A stretch of 64,000 nucleotides of DNA from Mucidula mucida (lineage: Eukaryota > Basidiomycota > Agaricomycetes > Agaricales > Physalacriaceae): contig JADNYV010000054.1 in assembly GCA_015501055.1 (NCBI GenBank), positions 1-64,000 of the forward strand. The letters are read 5' to 3'. Below, one piece after another: positions 45,136 through 55,078 of this stretch. The position numbers and the translations under genes are program-made. The notes beneath the pieces are model-generated. The model was not told the DNA's origin and ran no database searches. It worked only from the letters and a program-made list of their open reading frames with translations. Every line of letters starts with the position of its first letter. The first letter of the stretch is position 1.

Positions 45136-47624
45136 ATGCCTAACGGAAAACATCAGACGACCTCTGTGTCTTCGGAGATCTGCGAGCAGCGAAAGAATCT
45201 ACCTATCGCGAACGGTGCGTTCCCAACTCTACATTCATGCATAGACTCATGAATTCAATCCAGGCAAGGACGCCATCATCGAGGAACTTCGTAAAAACGA
45301 TGTCACTATCCTCATCGGAGAGACGGGCTCGGGAAAGACAACTCGTATGTTGAACTTGGCACTATTTCGCACTTATTCTCAAGCGCACCATGCCTAGAGA
45401 TTCCTCAGTATATTTTGGAGTCGGGGCTCGCTGGATCTGGAACTGTTGCTGTCACCCAGCCGCGGCGAGTTGCTGCCACGTCCCTCGCTACCCGCGTAGC
45501 CGCCGAGCAAGGTGCCAGTCTTGGGAAACTTGTTGGATATTCGGTGCGATTCGATGAGCGGACAAGTCCAACCACGCGTATCAAATACATGACCGACGGC
45601 ATGATTGCGCGCGAGCTACTTTCAGATCCGCTACTCAGCAAATACAGTGTCGTGATCGTGGACGAAGCCCACGAAAGGACTGTCACGACGGACATCCTAC
45701 TTTCAAACTTGAAGACGATTCTTGTGGAGCGAAATGGATCTCCGGAAGTCAACGGGAAGGGCAAGGGCAAGGATTCGTCCAATCCTTTAAAAGTAGTTGT
45801 GATGAGTGCCACGCTTGATGCGGACAAATTCAGTCGTTTCTTCTCGGGGTGTGTATCCATATTCGCCCCGCTGTCTCTCGCCTCAATATTTCCTAGTGCG
45901 AAAGTACTGTATGTCAGAGGCAGGCAACATCCAGTGAAGATATATTACTCGGTGAAGGACCAAATGGATTACCTGGATGGCGCTTTGACGACGTTCTTCC
46001 AAATCCATACTGATCAACCATCTGGAGATGTTCTTATATTTCTACCAGGTAAGTGTTCACACTACCATCCCATTTAAACTCATCTCCCTACAGGCCAGGA
46101 TGATATTGAGAGTCTACAAAAGTCCATACAGGGCTTAGTACGCTGTCTCCCACTGGACGGAATGAATGTTAGTATCCGCTTCATTCACTTATTTCACGGT
46201 CTTACTCTCATTCGCAGGTGTTAGTGTGCACGATGTACGCAGCTCAAGCGTCAGGGCAGAACTCTCAAGTCTTTATCTCAGCTCCAGCCAACACACGAAA
46301 GTGTATATTGGCAACGAACATCGCCGAAACCTCAATCACCATACCAGGTGTCAAATATGTCATTGATACCGGCAAGTGCAAAGAAAAGTGGTATTTCGCT
46401 AGCAACACAGGTGGTACGCGTGTTTATTCTTCGAATTTGGATCTTGTTCGACCAAAGATGCAGGCATGAATACACTTGTGACACGAGATATATCACAATC
46501 ATCCGCTATGCAGAGGGCCGGACGTGCAGGACGAGAGGTATCGTTAGTCCCATTTGCAGTGCGGTTCGTCTCTAACCAACGTGCAGGGTACAGGTTACTG
46601 CTATCGTTTATACACGGAAGAGTCATTTCAAAAGATGGCAATATCGGCGCAACCCGAAATATTACGCTGCTCATTAGCATCCAGCTTCCTGGAGTTGAAA
46701 TGCATCGGTCAAGACCTCGAGTCCATGGATCTGATGGATAAGCCTGACATTGAGACTTGTATGATTTCCCTTCTCGTCTATGATATTTCGTCTTATCCTG
46801 TCTGCAGTTGTATCAGCGGGGAAAACCCTTTATCTGCTTGGCGCTTTGGGTATGGAGAAGGAGCTTACTCCGATAGGACGCGATATGACCGCCTTCCCGC
46901 TCGAGCCAATCTACGCCCGCGCCGTCGTAGAATCTAGGGAACACGGATGCACATCTGAAATCATTTCCATCGTATCGATACTATCGTGTACATCTAAACT
47001 GTTTCTCGACAACTCTGAACAACGGGACACTATCACCGATGTCCGACGCAAATTCAGGCATCATTCGGGAGACCATCTTACGGCTCTCAATGTCCTTCGT
47101 GCTTACGAGGATCTCGCTTCGGAGACCAAGAACAAGCGGCGTCAATGGTGTCGAGATCACTTTCTCAACGAGCGCAGTTTATCGGAGGCGAAAGATATCG
47201 CGGACCAGTTGAAGCAGGTCTGCAAACGTATTGGGATGGATCCGAATACGTCTTCGGGGGACAACGAGGACCTTATCTTGCAATGCTTAGCTCGTGGATT
47301 GTGCCAAAATGCCGCTTTTCTCCAGCCCGATGGCTCGTATAAACAAGTTATAGGTGCATCGGTCAGCAATGTTCTGTCTTCTTTGTTTGAGTGCCAGTAA
47401 CCCTTCAGTGCCCAGATTGTCAAAATTCATCCCAGTTCAACAATGTTTGAAAAGAAGGTCGAGGCCATAATTTATGATGAGCTGGTGAGTCTTGCAAGTG
47501 GCGCTTATCGCAGACTGACGGACTGTGGCAGATTTATACCAACCATACCTACGCACGTGGGGTATCTTCGATAACCAAATCCATGTTCGCTAGCTCCAAC
47601 GTTTTCAACGTCAGGAAAGCATAA
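45136..47624 (+). CDS. DEAH-box RNA helicase, DHX33-like
   Basis: Helicase superfamily 2 motifs in order: GETGSGKTT (motif I), TQPRRVAATSLA (Ia), GYSVRFDERTS, TDGMIARELL, VIVDEAHERT (motif II, DEAH), VVVMSATLDADKF (III), DVLIFLPGQDDIE, ILATNIAETSITIPGV (V) and QRAGRAGRE (VI). HA2/winged-helix and OB-fold regions follow (LKTLYLLGALGMEKELTPIG, FEKKVEAIIYDEL, SSNVFNVRKA). About nine small introns keep phase, including those after NTGG (GTACGC...GCAG) and after GRE. The final exon ends at TAA 47622-47624. It resembles DHX33, linked to rRNA synthesis and translation, but DHX40- or Prp22-type relatives are hard to exclude by eye. The start at 45136 (MPNGKHQTTS) is the first in-frame Met; the true N-terminus may lie upstream. 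Confidence 0.85.
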
Positions 47625-47878
47625 CAACGTGCATAGCAGTCTGTTTTGTCTACATAATATTTCACTTGGAGGGACTCCATATTTTCTCATTGATGCACAG
47701 CATATGTTGCCGTTGAAACACCTATCATCGTAAAAGCAATAGCTCCTTGGCTGTACATAGACACGATAGTTCTTTCTTTCGGCCTCAAGTGGCGACCCCA
47801 CGATCCATGTGACGTACAACGATCGAGATTTCGATTCGAGAGCGTTTCCATCTAGTCCACCACTTGGCATCGACCATC

Positions 47879-48791
47879 ATGCGCAAGACATCCTACGGTA
47901 TAACACTCGTGGGTGTTGCCCTTGTCCTTCTCCTCGTAAGTTGTCTTTCTCTTGCCTAGTACTTTCCTCCAACCCAAAGCCAGAATATCTTTTCCTCGAC
48001 TCGAACGGACTGGTCCGTACCGCTAGGACATGGATACTTAAGGAGCCGTTAATCTCTAACCTGAACACAGGCTCGTCGTCAAGTCTGCCGAGGTCTTCAA
48101 CACCAAGGTGACCACGCGATATGGCTTAAGCCAGTTGTGCGAAACTATCGTGTCGAACATACCCTCGTCCGACGGTAGTGATAATGGCCAGTACACGAAG
48201 AGGACCTGCCGCAAGTTCCCTCTCCGCCAGCAGGACCAGTGCGAGACAGACAATTCGACGTTCTGCGCAGCGTGGACAAGCGCCGGGTACGCTGTGGAGC
48301 TCGGAATCGGATTTAGCGCTCTCTCGCTGGTTGCGATTCTATTCGGAGTGAGCACGGGCTCTAGGCGGCGTAGAATCTGGAGGGCAGTTGCCGGGCTTGT
48401 AGCTCTGCAAGGTGCGTCTTTTTAGCTGCGCGTTTACTTCGCATGCAGTCGGCCTGGCCTTCAACGTGTGTGCAGTGCGGGAACCTACCGTTTTACTGAT
48501 TCGATATGTTGTAGCGCTCTTCCAACTCGTTGCCTTCAGTCTTGTTACCCACATCTACAGGACCGCTGGATATCCCACTTTCGAGAGAGCCACTCCCGGT
48601 ACGTTTACTTCAAGATTATTACTCGTTCCCGTTGTTCAACGCTCCTAACAGGAACTGCGTACGTCTTTAACACCCTTTCTTGGGTGATGTGTGTCGTTAT
48701 CTCTGTTGCCGTCATGGTCACTGGTATTTCTGCTGACAAGGGACACCGCTGGGCGGCTGGTAACAGAGCGTATAGACCAATTGAGGGTTAA
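47879..48791 (+). CDS. Four-helix membrane protein, SUR7/claudin-like topology
   Basis: ATG at 47879 begins MRKTSYGITLVGVALVLLL, a signal-anchor-like first helix. After an intron region come LVVKSAEVFNTKVTTRYGLS and an extracellular-type loop with four Cys (LCETIV, KRTCRKFP, DQCETDN, TFCAAW). Three further hydrophobic helices follow: VELGIGFSALSLVAILFGVS, LLIRYVVALFQLVAFSLVTH and AYVFNTLSWVMCVVISVAVM. The layout of one long Cys-containing loop between helices 1 and 2 recalls fungal SUR7/PalI or claudin-like proteins, but I see no firm signature. Later introns (GTGCGT...GCAG and GTACGT...ACAG) keep phase. The first intron (GTAAGT at 47937, acceptor near 48069) does not, so exon 1 or the sequence may be off by a base. 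Confidence 0.65.
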
Positions 48792-49679
48792 GAAGGACCA
48801 GTCATTCACGATGTTCTTCATCTCGACATCAACGACGTTTTATGTTCATTCAACATCTTCCGGATTCATTTCTTTCTGCTACTGTACAATTTGTAATTTT
48901 TTTCTAAATATGAGCTCAATTCAAACTTGACTGACAACGCATGCTACCTCTGCATACGTATTCAAGCGAGGAACGCTTTGGCCCCGCGATGTACGAGGAC
49001 AGCTATATTCATCGATGGATGATTTATCGATGAGAGGGACGTTGACGGCGCAGGCTGCATTGTATCAAATCATTCCGCCAATCGGTATGGGATGTTTCCT
49101 TGAATACAACTCTCGCAAGTATCGCCACACGTAGCCCGAAGCTTGCATTGAACATACTATTCTTAGTCTTTACCTGAAGGCCTTGATGGTGTGGCTCGGT
49201 GTTTCGACTATGCACATGCTATCTCTTGACTAGCACTTGATTGCACGATGCTTGCATTCGACACCTAGCTCCGGCGGTGATTCGTTGTTCATCAGCGCTG
49301 CGGTCCATTCTTGGTTTTGAAGTGGCTACAAATAGATATGTAGCAGCTAAACCGTGGCGTTGAATCCAGGTTACGTGCGAATGCACATGTATCCATCCAC
49401 GAAGTCTTCGAAGTTGACAGTGACAGGTGGTCATGGACACCATCGATCGTCGCATTTATGAAAAGGAATGCAGAGAATGGGCTATATCTAATTGAGAAAT
49501 GCAACCTGTGTATACGGTCGAGAATTCTCGGCCAGGCCGTAAAATGAAGCGCTGACGTCATCAAGTCAAAACATGCGTTCCGTCGGCTAGGACCATAACT
49601 ACCACGCCTCGAAGGTTTCGCGCAGCGCACAGCCCTTCGTTTTCCTCTCCTTCACCTCTTCTCTATTCAACTCTAACGC
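48792..49679 (+). other. Intergenic, no gene seen
   Basis: About 0.9 kb with only short, unsupported ORFs on the minus strand. A pyrimidine-rich stretch (49635-49680) immediately precedes the next start codon, as is usual for fungal core promoters. Confidence 0.5.
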
Positions 49680-51395
49680 ATGCCAACTTGTGAATCCGAT
49701 AACGCGCAGAGCGTTGACCAGTCCTCATTTTGGGACGAGGACGGCATTAATTGGGATGCTCACCGCATCGGTTGGGCGATTGCGGGTGGATGCGCTGTTC
49801 TCGTGAGCTTTTCCTTGCGTTGGTCCTGGCGAGACGCGCGCGCTGATAGCTAGTGTAGACGCTGATTATTACCGCGATAGGCGTCTTTAGGCATGCTCGG
49901 TGGGTTTTCAATATTTGTGTTTCGATGGTGAAGAACTGACCCGGGCCTCAATAGAAATTACACTGTGCCAGGTGAACAACGACAAGTGTGCGTTTTCTGT
50001 CAAGTGTACGTGATCTTGCATCTAAATCACCCCCAAGGATACGCATTCTATATATGCCTTCGGTCTACGCCATAATATCATTCTTCTCCTACCGATTCTT
50101 CAGGGATTATACCTATTATTCGCTCATTGAAGTTGGTGAGTGACCATGCCAACTCATTCTGCGCCTCTGCTCATTATCTTCCCCTAGCTTACGAGGTCTG
50201 CATTCCTATCCTATTCTTGAAAGCTCTACTCTGACCGGCTTCAAGGCAATTACACTGAGCGCATTCATGTACGATTACTCCCGTTTATCTCCCCACAACT
50301 CGAAATTCAATCCTTTCCAGGCTCCTCCTAATAGAATATGTGGCTGCGACCGCTGCGGGACACGACGCAGACAACGCGATTGCTCGGAAAGACAAACGCA
50401 AACTCCCACTACCCGTATGGTCCCCATTTCGCGCCTAGTTCCGGTCTCGCCTCATTAATCCTCCTGTAGTTCTGCTGCTGGAGATACCGTCCAACAAAGG
50501 TATTTCAATGAACACTGCCAGAGACATCTCTTGTAACTTTCTTGGCAGGCGTACTTTATGTATACCGTAAAGTGGTCGGTACTGCAGTATGTGATCATTC
50601 GACCGTTGGTCTCGATTGTCGGGGTCGTATGTGAAAAGTTCAAAGTGCTATGCGAGTCTGAGGGATTTGATTACCATTATGCAAATGTCTACTTGGAGGT
50701 GGTGGACTTTATAAGTATCACGTATGTTCGTGTTCATTGCAAGCTTTCACGTATTCTAACGTCGACTAGGATTGCGCTGTACGGCCTGCTCATCTTCTAC
50801 GGCCTTACGGCGGAGGAGCTTAAAGGACGACGGCCGTTGTCGAAATTCGTGTGCATCAAGCTCATTGTCATGGTGCCGTTTTACCAAGGCTTCGTGTTCT
50901 CATGGTTGGAAAGCAGTGGGAGAATCAAAGGTGTGCATCCTACCGTCTCCATGACAGTTGTTTTCTGAGAACGAACACAGCCACGAAGTACTGGAGCGCA
51001 AGTAATATTGTCAATGGGCTGAATGCGCTTGCTATATGCATCGAGATGGTGTTCTTTAGCGCACTCATGCTATGGGCATATACCCCAGCCGAGTACAACA
51101 ACCCTGGCCCAAGACGAAGATCTGGCGCGCGCTATGGGACTCCATCAACTACGGCGACTTCTTTTACGAGATATACCTATCGTTCCAGTTCTTCGCCGAC
51201 TACCTGCGTGGCAAGCCCACTGCTCATGGGCATGGTCACCGCGCAGACTTTGGAGCTGCATTTGGGGTGGAAGGAAGAAAATCGGCTGGATATATAGGGA
51301 CGAATAGGAACAGTGAGTTTCGCAGTCAGTCGCGGGTTAGCTATGATGAGGATATCCGATTAGCACCGTATAATTACGTCTCCTCGCCGCCGTAG
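49680..51395 (+). CDS. TMEM184/organic solute transporter alpha (DUF300) family protein
   Basis: Starts MPTCESDNAQSVDQSS, then AHRIGWAIAGGCAVLTLIIT, IRILYMPSVYAIISFFSYRF, YTYYSLIEVAYEAITLSAFM, LLIEYVAATAAGHD, VKWSVLQYVIIRPLVSIVGV, IALYGLLIFYGLTAEELKGR, SKFVCIKLIVMVPFYQGFVF and IVNGLNALAICIEMVFFSAL. The seven-helix pattern with RILxMxxxYA, YEAxxLxxF and KFxxIKxIV-F is that of the Ost-alpha/TMEM184 family of membrane proteins, whose fungal role is unknown. Seven or so short introns occur. The frame breaks near 51102: AACCCTGGCCC needs one more C to read PWPKTKIWRALWDSINYGDF, which is the conserved continuation. The tail is soluble and Ser/Arg-rich, ending at 51395. Confidence 0.85.
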
Positions 51396-51815
51396 AGGAA
51401 AGGGTAGTGTGTATCTTTATTATTTTCTGCTGACAAGTAGTGGGGATTGTGGACGTTTTCACCCAGTTTCGTTTTATGATTTGTTGTAGCGATACATGAT
51501 CACACCATTACAATGCTGGTTCATACTATGGAGACGAGTTCAGCAGGAATTGTTCGCTGCCATGACAAGCACTGGATAGTGAGTATGGCCTCGCATCTTG
51601 TCAGGCGCGGACAGCGACGTCATGATATTACGCGGCCTGTTATGCGCCACACGTGATTGAGATTCTTCGTTCAAAGTAATGCTTTCACGCGTCTTGACCG
51701 GCTATTCGGCCTTTGCGTGTGTCAATGCGCGTCTTGCTTCCCGGTCCGTTCATCTACCGCATTATCGAAGCCCATCAATACTGCCAACGTCAACCTGTCA
51801 ATCTTCAATCCCACC

Positions 51816-52875
51816 ATGTCCAATCTGAGTGGTCTCACCACCCGCCGCTGCATCCTCGTTACTGGCGCCACGTCTGGCATCGGCCGCGCCCTCGCCATTG
51901 CGCTCTCTGGAGGTTCTTCGCAAAGACGCGTCGTAGCTGCTGGGCGCAGGCTTTCGAGGCTAGAAGAGCTCAAGACGACGTATGGGATGGATATCGTGGA
52001 ATTGGATCTGGCGAAAGAGAAGGAGGCGCTCAAGCTTGACGTGGAAGCTATCGTCAAAGCGTATCCAGATGTGCGCCCACAGGCTGTTCTCATTGCAAAA
52101 GTTACGCTGATTTGGGGTGTTGGTAGCTCGACGCTGTCGTTTTGTGCGCTGGGGTTCAGTTTGAGGTTCATTTGGATAAGCCGAAGGATCTCAATGCTGA
52201 TGGTACGTTTCATCGGGGAGAACTTTCACGTTGATTTCTGAATTTACCGCGTAGATTTGATGAAAGAGCTCTATGTGAACTATACCGCGAACGTTATCAC
52301 TGTGAACACCTTGTTACCCCATTTCCAGGAATTGGGGGTAGGTCTTTTTCCTTGTTCTTTGTCTCCGAGTCGTTCACTGTTCAGGCGAGCGGGCGCCACA
52401 CGTCCATCGTGACTGTCACGTCTGCATTGGCCATCGCGCCAGCGCCATGGGTGCCAAACTATGCAGCGACAAAGGCGGCGCTCCATAGCTATACAATCTC
52501 TCTCCAGGCGACGTTCAAAGGCACAACCGTACATGTCGCAGAGTTGCTCCCGCCGTGCGTACTGCACACTATATTTGATGTCAAGTAATGATACTGGGCA
52601 TAGACTCGTCGAATCGGAGTTGCACGATGGTAGGTTTCTTGAAGAGATTACGCATCTATTTACTGACCTGATTTTCAGCGGCAGGAACGACTGCCCACCT
52701 ATCGAAATTCTGGATGCCACTGGACGAGTTTATCAAGTCGGCGGTACCGCGGTTGCTTGAGGGGGACTTGGTGGTTCCGGTAGGATCAGCGGAGGGGTTG
52801 TATAAAAGGTTCGAGGAGGGAAAGATTGAGTCGGCTGATAATGCACTGAAAGGGAGGAGGGAAGGCCGGCGCTGA
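51816..52875 (+). CDS. Short-chain dehydrogenase/reductase
   Basis: ATG at 51816 (MSNLSGLTTRRCILVTGATS). The Rossmann motif TGATSGIG binds NAD(P), with AAGRRLSRLEELK suggesting NADP preference through the Arg residues. AVVLCAGVQFE corresponds to the NAG-type motif, YVNYTANVITVNTLLPHF follows, and the catalytic Ser (VTVTSALA) and YAATKAALHSY (YxxxK) are present. The C-terminal part (GTTAHLSKFWMPLDEFIKSA, then VPVGSAEGLYKRFEEGKIES) matches the fungal DltE-like class of SDRs. Six exons are in phase, with introns at about 52070, 52203, 52338, 52557 and 52630. The end is TGA 52873-52875. Substrate cannot be predicted. It lies downstream of the TMEM184 gene in the same direction. Confidence 0.88.
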
Positions 52876-53602
52876 AGAGATGCGGCTTTGATTGAATTTG
52901 TGCCTCCGGCACGTCAACTGACTGGAGTCGACTCAATGAGAATTGCAATTCGATATGATAGACTTGGATAACGATGCGTCTAGAACCAAGAAACGCGCCA
53001 AGTGAGTGAAGATCACGTTCATGACGATAGTTAGTTGAGTACAAGAAGAGGCGTTACGGAAAGTGCTGGCAGGCCGAGAGAGCCGTGGATGGTCAGAGAT
53101 TTGTCAGATGAACATGTAGCGTAATGGTCAGCGCGTGAGTACATTGCAATTTGTGAGGTCGCGAAAATAGCGCTTCAAGGGGGAGTACGGAATCAATGGA
53201 GGAGCCGACAGACAGTAGAGCGGGAGACCATTCCTCCCGTGGCGCCTCCCGTGTTCAAGAAACGGAAGTAAATGCAGGGCGGGCATCGAGGCCACCCCAC
53301 AGTGTCACTGCCACAAGGCTAGGCGAGTTTCTTGTGCATGAACTGATCGGGGCTAGATCGGGTAAAGAGCGGAGTAAAGGTGTAGAAAACCGGCCATCCA
53401 AGGCATTGCTGGTTGAAAGAAACGAGTAGAGATGTGGACTTGAACGGCAAAGTAGAGAACAACGGGTGACATGTCATTGGCAAACGCTGCTCCAATGAAC
53501 AAGCGGCTGACGGCAGGAGCGGAACAGGAACCGGAAGGCCCCGGATCGGAAATAGACCCCCACAGTTCACCCGGTGCCATGCTCTCTCTGTGATATACCA
53601 CC
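52876..53602 (+). other. Intergenic with isolated tRNA D-arm-like motif
   Basis: At 53117-53135 the sequence TAGCGTAATGGTCAGCGCG copies the position 8-26 region (box A) of the tRNA-Arg found at 54891-54974, except for CAG in place of TAA. No T-arm or terminator follows within 80 bp, so this is at most a tRNA 5' fragment. The rest has no gene. Confidence 0.4.
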
Positions 53603-54754
53603 ATGAACCTCCCTCCATTACCGAAATACACACTGGCGAGGCGAACTTTGTATACCGCACCAAAGTTCTTTGACGGTCATGCTTCTGTCCCAGCGCTGCC
53701 ACCAATACCAGCTACCAGGAATGGCGGACACGGAGGTCGGGGCGGGAAGCCCGAGTTTGTCATGAGTGCGACGATGAGCGTCCATCAAGGAGCATATGGC
53801 GCCGACGGCAGAAGAAACAGCGTCATTCGAGGCTGGGAAGCGCAGGGCGGGCCGATGCTGCGCCGGGGACGGCGGATGGAACTTGACGTCGGCGGGTACG
53901 GCATCAGCAAGAGCGGTGCTGTGGGTCAGCCGCTGGGACGGGCTGTTCAGGTCGGCGAGGATGCCTACTTCATCGGCAGGCGCGGCATAGGTGTGGCAGA
54001 TGGAGTCGGCGGTTGGAGGAAGGGCAAGGGCAAAGAGGTTGACAGCAGTACGGAGAGCGGGAGTGCAGCCTTCTCTCGTGGATTGATGGAGGGTGCGGCG
54101 GAGGAGTGCGAGATGGAACCTCCTCGGCCGTCAAATTTTATCGGCATGCTTGAGCGCAGATGGGACGCGTACGACGAGCTGCGCGAGCTCGAGGATGCCA
54201 TCGACGTCTTGGTCGTTTTAGAGCGAGCGTATGCCAACACCAAACCCGTCACACAGGGCTCATCCACCGCGTTGGTTGCCGTGCTGTCACCCACAGGCGC
54301 CACCGCCACACTCGAGTCAACAACCCTCAAAATAGCGCATGTTGGCGACTGCATGGCCATGCTCATCCGTGATCATCAACTTGTGTTTCGCTCTGAAGAG
54401 ATGTGGTGGGCCTTCAATACACCCGTTCAGCTTTCAACCCATGCAGCTCCCGACGACGTTAATCCGCATACCTACGCCGTGCCCGTTCGCGAGGGCGACC
54501 TCGTCATTCTTGCCACCGACGGCCTCTCAGACAACCTCTGGGACGAGGACATCATTGACGAGGTCGAAAAGTGGGATGGCAGTGACGTACATGTCCTCTC
54601 CGAGGCACTGTGCTCTCGTGCACGCGCCGTCGCTCGCGATCGCACAGCACATACCCCCTTTGCTCAGCGTGCTCAACTCGAAGGTAAAAAGTTTGACGGC
54701 GGAAAGAAGGACGATATATCCGTAGTCTGCGCCTTAGTGCAGCGAATTACATGA
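53603..54754 (+). CDS. PTC7-like protein phosphatase 2C, intronless
   Basis: A single uninterrupted frame of 383 residues, unusual here because nearly all neighbours have many introns. The N-terminus (MNLPPLPKYTLARRTLYTAP) is basic and hydroxylated, compatible with mitochondrial import. PP2C motifs of the Ptc7/Azr1/SpoIIE-like subgroup are present: GEDAYFIGRRGIGVADGVGG (metal-ligand Asp residues), AFSRGLM, TQGSSTALVAVL, IAHVGDCMAMLI, GDLVILATDGLSDNLWDEDI and GKKDDISVVCALV. Yeast Ptc7 is mitochondrial and regulates coenzyme Q synthesis, but this assignment is by family. It differs strongly from the three PTC1-like genes earlier in the window, so it is not part of that duplication. Codon use is GC-rich and regular, with no frame defect. 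Confidence 0.92.
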   Translation: MNLPPLPKYTLARRTLYTAPKFFDGHASVPALPPIPATRNGGHGGRGGKPEFVMSATMSVHQGAYGADGRRNSVIRGWEAQGGPMLRRGRRMELDVGGYGISKSGAVGQPLGRAVQVGEDAYFIGRRGIGVADGVGGWRKGKGKEVDSSTESGSAAFSRGLMEGAAEECEMEPPRPSNFIGMLERRWDAYDELRELEDAIDVLVVLERAYANTKPVTQGSSTALVAVLSPTGATATLESTTLKIAHVGDCMAMLIRDHQLVFRSEEMWWAFNTPVQLSTHAAPDDVNPHTYAVPVREGDLVILATDGLSDNLWDEDIIDEVEKWDGSDVHVLSEALCSRARAVARDRTAHTPFAQRAQLEGKKFDGGKKDDISVVCALVQRIT

Positions 54755-54890
54755 TGTACATTAGAGCAGTAATATGTATCGTATCCCCTTAAACAGATTA
54801 CTTATACTTTCTGTACAATAGAGTCACAACATGTCAGAACTTGTTTCTCCAAAATTCAGAGAAAAATGAATGTCTTGAGCAGCTATACAA

Positions 54891-54974
54891 CGACCACGGC
54901 AGTATTCGAAACTGCAATCTCACCTACACCAGCATAACCGGAAAGTGACGCGTTAACCATTACGCTACGCGGCC
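54891..54974 (-). tRNA. tRNA-Arg(CCG) with 12-nt intron
   Basis: Read on the minus strand from 54974. The acceptor stem GGCCGCG pairs with CGTGGTC (two G-U), the D-arm is GCGT/ACGC, and the anticodon stem TCACT/GGTGA has loop TTCCGG...A with anticodon CCG (54941-54939). A 12-base intron (54937-54926) sits at the canonical position after base 37. The T-arm GCAGT-TTCGAAT-ACTGC is perfect, the variable loop is 4 nt, and the discriminator is G. A TTTTT terminator lies about 25 bases downstream (near 54866). It decodes CGG. Confidence 0.9.
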
Positions 54975-55078
54975 ATGAACCATATCTCCAATACGACATA
55001 CTGTGTCTTTAACAAAATACGCCACGTTAGTCGTCACTACTGAAGGTAAAAGTCCGAACAACTGTCATATACATAGCT

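Noticed and set aside
53111..53170. Second tRNA-Arg gene suggested by a perfect D-arm
   Set aside because: No T-arm, no pairing acceptor and no terminator; only a short 5' fragment resembles the tRNA.
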